Assembly (NCBI GenBank): GCA_036796255.1 | Contig: DAIRDH010000058.1 | Span: 1 to 20,270, forward strand | Source: T3Sed10-241 sp036796255 | GTDB taxonomy: Bacteria > Bacteroidota > Bacteroidia > Flavobacteriales_D > Cryomorphaceae | Length of the DNA stretch: 20,270 nucleotides | Reading direction: 5' to 3' | In this document: positions 14,750-20,270 of the stretch, piece by piece | Numbering within the stretch: position 1 is the first letter of the stretch | How the letters are laid out: each line of letters begins with the position of its first letter | Position numbers and translations under genes: made by a program | Notes under the pieces: model-generated | Seen by the model: the letters and a program-made list of their open reading frames with translations, nothing else | Told to the model about the DNA's origin: nothing | Databases searched by the model: none

Positions 14750-15139
14750 ATGAAAATATTTATCATTGACGACGATGAACTATTGTCGTTCATCCTTAAA
14801 AAGCAATTTACACGATTTGAAGGTTTGGAAACCTGGGGTGTTGCCAAAGACGGAGAGCAAGCTTTATCCTATTTAGAAAATGCTTTAGCAAACAATGACC
14901 CTTTGCCCGAAATCATCTTACTGGATCTGAATATGCATGTAATGGATGGCTGGGAATTCCTAAAAGCCATTGAAAAGCATCCCATACTCTCCGAGAAGGC
15001 TCCGTGTATTTGCATTTTATCAAGTTCAATTGATGCCGGCGATGTGCTCAAAAGCAAAAACTTTAAACGTGTTCGACACTTTTTCAGCAAGCCTTTACTG
15101 GATGATGACATTGCAATCCTTCATAAGCTTTGCAGCTAA
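14750..15139 (+). CDS. Single-domain response regulator (CheY-like)
   Basis: A 129-residue receiver with no output domain. It has the acidic pocket DDDE (7-10), phosphoacceptor D59 in ILLDLNM, the conserved serine S91 in LSSS and K114 in FSKPL. This is a complete receiver in normal length. The N-terminus MKIFIIDDDE gives a clear start. Found just downstream of a soluble hybrid-free histidine kinase, it probably receives its phosphate and passes the signal by protein contact, or relays to another component; receivers of this class also occur with PAS-rich kinases in Bacteroidota. The gap between the genes contains a nested hairpin. The next gene starts 51 bases later and is functionally unrelated. 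Confidence 0.92.
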   Translation: MKIFIIDDDELLSFILKKQFTRFEGLETWGVAKDGEQALSYLENALANNDPLPEIILLDLNMHVMDGWEFLKAIEKHPILSEKAPCICILSSSIDAGDVLKSKNFKRVRHFFSKPLLDDDIAILHKLCS

Positions 15140-15190
15140 GCGCCAAAAGTTTCCAGAATTTCTTACACGCTACAACCAAACACCGAACCC

Positions 15191-15745
15191 ATGAACAAAA
15201 AACTCAAGATATTCCTCATCGCAGCCGTAGGATTGGCCATTGTTCTGATTGGAGGATTTAAATACATGCAGCACAGCACCAAACAACACAGCCCTGAACA
15301 GTTTGTTACAGTAAGTGACCAAGACCTCAAGGTTGATGTTTTTTACAACAGTCCCTTTATGCGCGACCGCAAGATATTCGGCGGTCTGGTGCCCTATGGA
15401 GAAGTGTGGCGCACTGGTGCCAATGAACCCACCACGATTACATTTAACTCGGATGTAATCATTGACGGAAAAGAACTTGGAGCAGGAAGCTATTCGCTTT
15501 GGACGGTGCCTGGTGAAGCGCAATGGGAAGTGATATTCAACAGCGGTGAATACGGCTGGGGCGTATCATGGGGAGGCAAAGCGAGCCACGACCCCACCTT
15601 CGATGCCCTGCGTGTGCGCGTGACTCCCGAATACCTCGACAAACCTGCTGAGCGTTTAGCAATCGTCGTCAAAAAAGATCCCTTGAAACTTGAAATGGCA
15701 TGGGAAAACACCCGCATAAGCCTTCCCATAAACCGCGATAATTGA
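15191..15745 (+). CDS. DUF2911 family protein, membrane-anchored
   Basis: A 184-residue protein whose soluble part matches the DUF2911 family, common in Bacteroidota and of unknown function. The N-terminus MNKKLKIFLIAAVGLAIVLIGG is a single hydrophobic anchor (about 6-23) with no lipobox, so the rest should face the periplasm. Family landmarks are VWRTGANEPTTITF (72-85), IDGKELGAGSYSLWTVPG (91-108), WEVIFN (112-117) and a DPLKLEM..WENTRISLPI C-terminal block. No catalytic pattern can be named. It follows the response regulator by 51 bases with the same orientation; whether they share a transcript is not clear, as I see no terminator and no consensus promoter in the gap. Confidence 0.85.
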   Translation: MNKKLKIFLIAAVGLAIVLIGGFKYMQHSTKQHSPEQFVTVSDQDLKVDVFYNSPFMRDRKIFGGLVPYGEVWRTGANEPTTITFNSDVIIDGKELGAGSYSLWTVPGEAQWEVIFNSGEYGWGVSWGGKASHDPTFDALRVRVTPEYLDKPAERLAIVVKKDPLKLEMAWENTRISLPINRDN

Positions 15746-15772
15746 ACGAGGTGCCCTTCACCAAAAGAAAGT

Positions 15773-15787
15773 AGCCTAAGCTTATCG
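15773..15787 (+). repeat. Dispersed repeat core overlapping a stop codon
   Basis: AGCCTAAGCTTATCG matches 12558-12572 at 14 of 15 positions. It overlaps the stop codon (15782-15784) of the minus-strand seven-TM protein gene. With only a short match, chance is possible. Confidence 0.35.
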
Positions 15788-16474
15788 CGCCATTTCCATG
15801 TCCACCCCGAGCATCTCCGGCACACTGGCAGCGGCCCTTGAAATGTAATACATACTCCACAGTGCGCAAATGTGCACAACATCACTATTGGTAAGCCATT
15901 CGGGATGGATGCTCCACGGGAAGGTGTACAGCAATCCGGATAAAAATGCGATCAAGAAAGCCTTAAACAACAGGCCTGAAGCGCTGTACTGGTTGCGGTA
16001 GAAATAAGTGGTCGCCAGGGCGAAAACATAGGTGAGGCCTAAATCGACCACAACCGGGGTAAAAGACTTCGTAGCCGCCATAAAGGCAATTACCGCAAGA
16101 GCCTTCACCACTAGAAATATGAGCATACCACTTCCCGTTAATGACAACAAGCGGGGATAATGCACCCTCAACAAAGCCATGGTGGCAAATAAATTACCAA
16201 TGACGATAAATGCGTTTTTAAGTCCCCAGAGTGTATAAAACTCTCCCTCGGTAAACAATAGAGGGACACCATGGGTGAACATACCTCCGAATGAAGCCAG
16301 GCCCAAACAAAGCAAAAAGATGCGCCAGTAAGAAGTCCAAAAACCTCTATGCGGCCTGAGCCTGATCAAGAGAATTACAGACCACAGCAAAATAAAGAAA
16401 TTTGTAATCAGCGAGCCGGGCTCGTGGATGTACAGTTCGTGAAACTGGATACCTGTAAGGGCTTGGGGATACAT
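15782..16474 (-). CDS. Seven-TM membrane protein, possibly CREST-like
   Basis: A 230-residue integral membrane protein with about seven hydrophobic helices (roughly 20-38, 51-68, 80-102, 113-133, 139-157, 168-184, 198-214). Conserved-looking polar residues sit in or next to helices: H12, H17, S61 and H68 in SFGGMFTHG, and S197, D198, H201 in NSDVVHICALW. Their placement (a small residue plus His after helix 2, an H-type motif in the last helix) resembles the CREST superfamily of zinc membrane hydrolases (alkaline ceramidases, PAQR, Per1), but this is an eye-level guess. I use ATG 16474 rather than a start at 16525, because a perfect -7 box (16493-16500) lies between them. It is divergent from the MscS gene and ends on a dispersed repeat. 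No precise function is claimed. Confidence 0.7.
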   Translation of the reverse strand: MYPQALTGIQFHELYIHEPGSLITNFFILLWSVILLIRLRPHRGFWTSYWRIFLLCLGLASFGGMFTHGVPLLFTEGEFYTLWGLKNAFIVIGNLFATMALLRVHYPRLLSLTGSGMLIFLVVKALAVIAFMAATKSFTPVVVDLGLTYVFALATTYFYRNQYSASGLLFKAFLIAFLSGLLYTFPWSIHPEWLTNSDVVHICALWSMYYISRAAASVPEMLGVDMEMAR

Positions 16475-16492
16475 TGAAATGAAATGAAGGCG

Positions 16493-16500
16493 CAAAAATA
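16493..16500 (-). promoter_or_regulatory. Candidate -7 element for the seven-TM gene
   Basis: On the minus strand TATTTTTG matches TAnnTTTG exactly and lies 18 bases before ATG 16474. It directly abuts the plus-strand -7 candidate at 16501-16508. No spaced TTTG -33 box is apparent. Confidence 0.45.
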
Positions 16501-16508
16501 TAATTTTG
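16501..16508 (+). promoter_or_regulatory. Candidate -7 element for the MscS-type channel gene
   Basis: TAATTTTG matches TAnnTTTG exactly, with a leader of about 63 bases to ATG 16578. A second near match, TAATTTTC (16545-16552), is closer to the gene. No spaced -33 box is apparent. Confidence 0.4.
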
Positions 16509-16577
16509 GCTGAATAGAATGGCATTTAACTTAACACAATTGCTTAATTTTCAAATTTAAAGAAAAACTGACAGTCT

Positions 16578-17483
16578 ATGGATACCGACCTTCTTCCTGC
16601 GTTTAATACCTATTATGACGACTTTATGGTACTCTGGCCGAAGCTTTTGCTGGCGCTCTCCGTATTCGCTATTTTCTTCGGTTTTGGCTACGGCAGCCGC
16701 TGGCTAATCAGGCGAAGATTAAAAGTGAAGAGCAATACCAGCATTGTTGTCACTTTTGCCAGCGAGCTGATCTTCTGGACCGCGGTGCTGTTCGGAAGTT
16801 TTAGCGCATTGCAAACCTTGGGCTTTAGTGGCATTGCCAACAGCCTTGTGGCTGGAGCAGGCGTTTCAGCCATCATTTTTGGATTTGCCTTCAAGGACAT
16901 TTTGGAAAACTTCCTCGCCGGCATTCTGCTCACCATTCAAAAGCCATTTAAATCGGGCGATATCATTGAGGTGGCGGGATACAAAGGTCCTGTGAAAGCA
17001 CTTGAGTTGCGCAGCACCCACATCCGTCTTGCTGATGGCCGCGACATCTGGATTCCAAATGCCATGATGGTGAAAAGTGTGCTCACCAACTACACCCGCA
17101 ACGGACTGCTGCGCCATGAATTTGCCGTACGGCTGGCACATGACGATGATGCGGGGCGTGCGCGCAACGTAATCCTCGATTACCTCAATGCACAGGAAAT
17201 CGTTCTGAAACGGCCTATCAACGAAGTGGTTGTTGAAGAGCTGGAGACCAATAGCATAAAACTGAGGGTCATGTTTTGGATAGACCAGTTCAACCGCCGC
17301 AAGGCGCCCCATCCCAGTGCTGGTGGAGAAGACATACGCTCACAAGTGATGCGTGGTGTGAGGGACAGCCTTAAGGCAAATGGCTTTAAAAGACCTACCA
17401 CACTGCTGGAGCACATAAATTTTGAGCCGGACCCACGCAGCGCTTTTAGTACCCTTAATCCACCTTCAGCAACTTCGAAGTAA
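16578..17483 (+). CDS. MscS-type mechanosensitive ion channel
   Basis: A 301-residue small-conductance mechanosensitive channel that would release solutes on hypo-osmotic shock from the inner membrane. Three helices are predicted: about 18-38, 62-82 and the pore-lining TM3 from 86, with the glycine/alanine-rich NSLVAGAGVSAIIFGFAFKD pattern and the FLAGI turn. The beta domain begins with PFKSGDIIEVAGYKG (123-137), and the signature LADGRDIWIPNAMM (151-164) follows. The C-terminal alpha/beta part (about 180-285) is complete, making this a compact single-unit MscS without the extra N-terminal helices of larger homologues. The tail is polar. The last 29 bases overlap the 3' end of the convergent metalloprotease gene. 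Confidence 0.93.
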   Translation: MDTDLLPAFNTYYDDFMVLWPKLLLALSVFAIFFGFGYGSRWLIRRRLKVKSNTSIVVTFASELIFWTAVLFGSFSALQTLGFSGIANSLVAGAGVSAIIFGFAFKDILENFLAGILLTIQKPFKSGDIIEVAGYKGPVKALELRSTHIRLADGRDIWIPNAMMVKSVLTNYTRNGLLRHEFAVRLAHDDDAGRARNVILDYLNAQEIVLKRPINEVVVEELETNSIKLRVMFWIDQFNRRKAPHPSAGGEDIRSQVMRGVRDSLKANGFKRPTTLLEHINFEPDPRSAFSTLNPPSATSK

Positions 17484-20270
17484 AGCGGCCTGCTCCACCC
17501 TCTAACTGGATTATGTACAAACCATTCGAATACGCTCCCAGATCGATTTGCCTTGATCGGCTCCCTTCAACGTTGAGTTGCTTTACCTGACGACCCGAAA
17601 TGTCAGTAATCCTTAAGGTATGAAAGGCCTGTGCATCGGTCCAAGCTATTGTGACCAGTGCATTGCTGGGATTCGGGTACACCTGAAGGCCTACCTCCTC
17701 TGCTTCGTTGGTACTAAGCGTTAAATCGATGGTGCATATATCAAGTTCCCAGGACTGTAATTGTCCGGTGGCTGTGCCGGCGGGGTGCAATACTTCCAAA
17801 GTCCAGTCACCGCCAGCAGCGAGGCCAATGAAATCGTTCAGAGGGTCCAATGGTTTAACCACTGATCCTTCGCCGGTGCTTATGCAAGCGGCAACTTCTT
17901 CTGATCCGAAGTCGTCAAAGCTGAAATTAAAATCCGCAGGTAGCGCTGCCAGCGCTTCTTCAATGGCAGTTCCGGTAGCTGGGCTCACCATTACAGAAGG
18001 AATCTCAATGCCACCTCCCTGGCCACCCATATCAAAGAATCCAGGTTCGTTGTTTATCACCACCACGCCAACGGCTCCGGCCTGTTGGGCGTTGATCACC
18101 TTTTGAACGAATGGACAGGATCCGCGGCGCACCAAGGCTATTTTGCCATCGAGCACCAGGCCATTCACCGGATTGCCGCAAAGCAGATCGCCATTGGAGC
18201 TCTGGTCGTAGCCAAAAACCACTTTGGAAGATGTTCCTCCCACAGCCACGCCAGGACCAAAGTCAGCAGGCGTTGTTGCATCAAAGCTCTGCTGGAGCCC
18301 ATCAGGTGTAGTCAATTCAACCGCACCAGCGGATGTGATGTTGAGCTCCACACCACAGGGCGCAGGGCCAAGATTGACAGTGCCATGGGCAGCGCTCTGC
18401 AATTGAAAATGAAGCTGGCTGATGTCGAGGTGGGTACCGGTAATATTACGAACGCTGATGTCGGCGATGGTTTCGTCAGAATCCACTGATATAGTAGTTT
18501 GTACCATGCTATCAAAACCCTCATTTATTGAAGCTTCCTCCTCTGATATCAGGTTCACAAGGCATGCATAGGTATCGAAAGTGAATACTTCTGAAAAGTC
18601 AGAAATTCCGCAATTGCTTTCTTTCCGGATGCGCCAGAAGTAGGATGTCTCTGACTCAAGATTCTGCGGTGCGTATGTGTTGGAAAGCAACCCCTCAGCC
18701 GATTCCACAACCGATGCAAAGGAGGCATCTTCGGCAATTTCTAATGAAAATGATTGGCCCTCATCGAGCGTGCCTTCCCACTGCAATCCTGCATTCACGC
18801 TCACCTGCATGGCCCCATCAGCGGGTTGCAAGGGTGTTGCAGGCTCTAAATTGACAGGCAGAAGATTGAGTGTAAGGGTCAGTGTATTTTCGGCATCACC
18901 GCTTTGTCCGTTGAGCACGATATCTACGCTGCCCACCGGACTGTCCTGCGAAGTACTCACTGTGAGCACAACTTCGCTGTCGGCAGCGAGTACATCATCG
19001 CTTGTACTTACGGAAACGCCTTGCGGCAAATCGGAAAAATTGAGTGCAATAGGGTCCTGGACGCTATCGCCAACAAACACCGCCGAAACTGAGAAACTGA
19101 GCTCATCGCCCACGCATGCAGTTTCTGATAGCGATTCTGTTACAAAAGCAAAACCTTCCTCGAGCACTTCGATGGTGAAGTTTTGTCGCGAAATGTCAAA
19201 AAACTGTCCGGTTGCAGCACGTGCCATCACCCGTGCGGTGGTGGTGCCAATATTGGGCACCAGCACGGTGTATGATCCGGTATTGGGAACTCCCGCAGCC
19301 AGCAAAGTATCGAATGCGAGCTGGGAATTGGTAGAGAGATAAAGATCGATAAACCCACTGTTGATGGGTGCAAGGTCGGTACCTGCCACCTCCCAGGTTA
19401 CCGTCTCATAACTCAGACCCTGCCATACAATGCCATTCCCCTGCGGGTAAGTCAATTCGAAGGGCTCGCCGGTGTCGATTACGTTGACCGTGGTTTCAGC
19501 GTATTGCGTGCAACCTACCAGGGGGTTGTTGTCGCGCACAGAAAGGCGGAAAAGCATGGTGCGGTCCACTTCGGGCAGGCGCTCCCATGTAAGCTGTTGG
19601 TTGAAAGCAAGGGCTTCAAGGCGTGGCAAAAATCGTGTTGGGTTTGGCGAGGGCGAATATGACCTGAAATTGGGTCCCCCCTGTGCAAGGGCCGATGGCG
19701 GCTGAAAGGTAATCTCGTTGTTCATCTGCTCCCAATTGTACGTCAGCGAGTCGAGGTCAATATCGACTGCTTCGGCACTGAGCGCAAATGGTGTGCTGGC
19801 GGGAACAAATATTTCCTCTGCTGAAGCCGAAATCAGGGGTGAGGTATTGCCTGGGTCGGTCACCACGGCGCAAGTGGCATTGGTGATCAGTATACCCACC
19901 TCACTCATGCTTATTCCATGAAAATGGTCGTCGCTCTGGTTCTGCACATTGGGATTGCAAATGCCCGCGTAGGCCATAATCGTTGATCCACTGCCAGGCT
20001 CATATGCTGTAATGTCGCTGCGATTGCCATTGCATGAATTGTTGTAGGAATGCCTCGCACCAAATTGGTGGCCAATTTCATGGGCCACATAATCCACATC
20101 AAACGGATCACCTATCGGAGCGCCACTTCCTGTCACCCCACGCCCCTTTTGGTTGGGGTTGCATACGCTACCGAGGCTCGCCACTCCCCCGCTATTGGTG
20201 CCGTACACGTGACCAATGTCAAAATTCTGGTTTCCAATGAAGGTATTGAGCGCCTGCTGGTTCTCATTGA
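17455..20270 (-). CDS. T9SS-exported metzincin metalloprotease (5' end beyond window)
   Basis: A partial gene: the frame is open from the stop at 17455 to the right edge (about 937 codons), so the start, signal peptide and any propeptide lie outside. The frame's GTG at 20208 is internal (FDIGHVYGTNSGG runs across it). Order from the N-side: reprolysin-like (M12B) zinc domain with HEIGHQFGARH (20050-20082) and Met-turn TIMAYAGIC; Ig-like regions; a fibronectin III-like domain (~18565-18855); a P-domain (about 18352-18507 and 17728-17937) split by an inserted PA domain (about 17938-18351, with GKIALVRRGSCPF and AGAVGVVVINN); and a C-terminal type A T9SS sorting domain (17458-17697, VYPNPS ... 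DISGRQV ... LYIIQL). It should be secreted and cleaved off or anchored at the surface, digesting extracellular protein. The MscS gene overlaps its 3' end by 29 bases. Confidence 0.92.
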   Translation of the reverse strand, partial: NENQQALNTFIGNQNFDIGHVYGTNSGGVASLGSVCNPNQKGRGVTGSGAPIGDPFDVDYVAHEIGHQFGARHSYNNSCNGNRSDITAYEPGSGSTIMAYAGICNPNVQNQSDDHFHGISMSEVGILITNATCAVVTDPGNTSPLISASAEEIFVPASTPFALSAEAVDIDLDSLTYNWEQMNNEITFQPPSALAQGGPNFRSYSPSPNPTRFLPRLEALAFNQQLTWERLPEVDRTMLFRLSVRDNNPLVGCTQYAETTVNVIDTGEPFELTYPQGNGIVWQGLSYETVTWEVAGTDLAPINSGFIDLYLSTNSQLAFDTLLAAGVPNTGSYTVLVPNIGTTTARVMARAATGQFFDISRQNFTIEVLEEGFAFVTESLSETACVGDELSFSVSAVFVGDSVQDPIALNFSDLPQGVSVSTSDDVLAADSEVVLTVSTSQDSPVGSVDIVLNGQSGDAENTLTLTLNLLPVNLEPATPLQPADGAMQVSVNAGLQWEGTLDEGQSFSLEIAEDASFASVVESAEGLLSNTYAPQNLESETSYFWRIRKESNCGISDFSEVFTFDTYACLVNLISEEEASINEGFDSMVQTTISVDSDETIADISVRNITGTHLDISQLHFQLQSAAHGTVNLGPAPCGVELNITSAGAVELTTPDGLQQSFDATTPADFGPGVAVGGTSSKVVFGYDQSSNGDLLCGNPVNGLVLDGKIALVRRGSCPFVQKVINAQQAGAVGVVVINNEPGFFDMGGQGGGIEIPSVMVSPATGTAIEEALAALPADFNFSFDDFGSEEVAACISTGEGSVVKPLDPLNDFIGLAAGGDWTLEVLHPAGTATGQLQSWELDICTIDLTLSTNEAEEVGLQVYPNPSNALVTIAWTDAQAFHTLRITDISGRQVKQLNVEGSRSRQIDLGAYSNGLYIIQLEGGAGRFTSKLLKVD

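Noticed and set aside
18677..19342. Plus-strand 221-codon serine/threonine-rich frame
   Set aside because: It is antisense to the metalloprotease and its composition is that of a mirrored beta-sandwich region.
1..20270. Mobile element, CRISPR array, prophage or defence system
   Set aside because: I find no transposase, integrase, repeat-spacer array, phage gene or known defence domain in any frame.

Overview
The window looks like chromosomal DNA from a member of the Bacteroidota, probably a marine-type Flavobacteriales (Cryomorphaceae/Schleiferiaceae-like). The evidence is a large secreted metalloprotease with a C-terminal type IX secretion (T9SS) sorting domain, BshA of bacillithiol synthesis, a DUF2911 protein, lipoproteins with Bacteroidota-style N-termini, promoter-like TAnnTTTG (-7) elements in front of many genes, and a scarcity of Shine-Dalgarno sequences. 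The species assignment is inference.

Layout. 1-353: non-coding DNA with degenerate dispersed repeats. 354-1625: membrane-anchored metallophosphoesterase. 1724-3144: a translationally coupled SAM methyltransferase and family 2 glycosyltransferase, likely a glycan or cell-envelope pair. 3181-3307: tRNA-Leu(GAG) on the minus strand with its own terminator. 3517-4218: fatty acid hydroxylase-type membrane di-iron enzyme. 4223-5434 (minus): lipoprotein with a predicted beta-helix. 5433-6509 (plus): class III CoA-transferase whose start codon overlaps that of the lipoprotein on the opposite strand. 6484-8198 (minus): bshA followed by a coupled two-TM PH-like protein. 8381-11341: a two-domain M16 lipoprotein peptidase ending at a strong terminator. 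11418-12218: a PhzF-like protein without the usual catalytic glutamate. 12576-15139: a soluble PAS-GAF-PAS histidine kinase and a single-domain response regulator. 15191-15745: DUF2911 protein. 15782-16474 (minus) and 16578-17483 (plus): a seven-TM protein and an MscS-type channel, divergent from abutting -7 elements. 17455-20270 (minus): the T9SS metalloprotease, running off the right edge.

The genes are mostly housekeeping and envelope functions: lipid modification, glycan transfer, thiol metabolism, extracytoplasmic proteolysis, osmotic protection and signalling. I see no mobile element, CRISPR array, phage gene or defence island. Packing is very tight: three convergent pairs overlap or nearly touch with no visible terminator, and two divergent pairs have closely interleaved starts or promoters. 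The most interesting points are the shared CATG start region at 5413-5463, the PA domain inserted inside a P-domain in the metalloprotease, the active-site change in the PhzF-like protein, and a seven-TM protein that may be a distant CREST-type membrane hydrolase.
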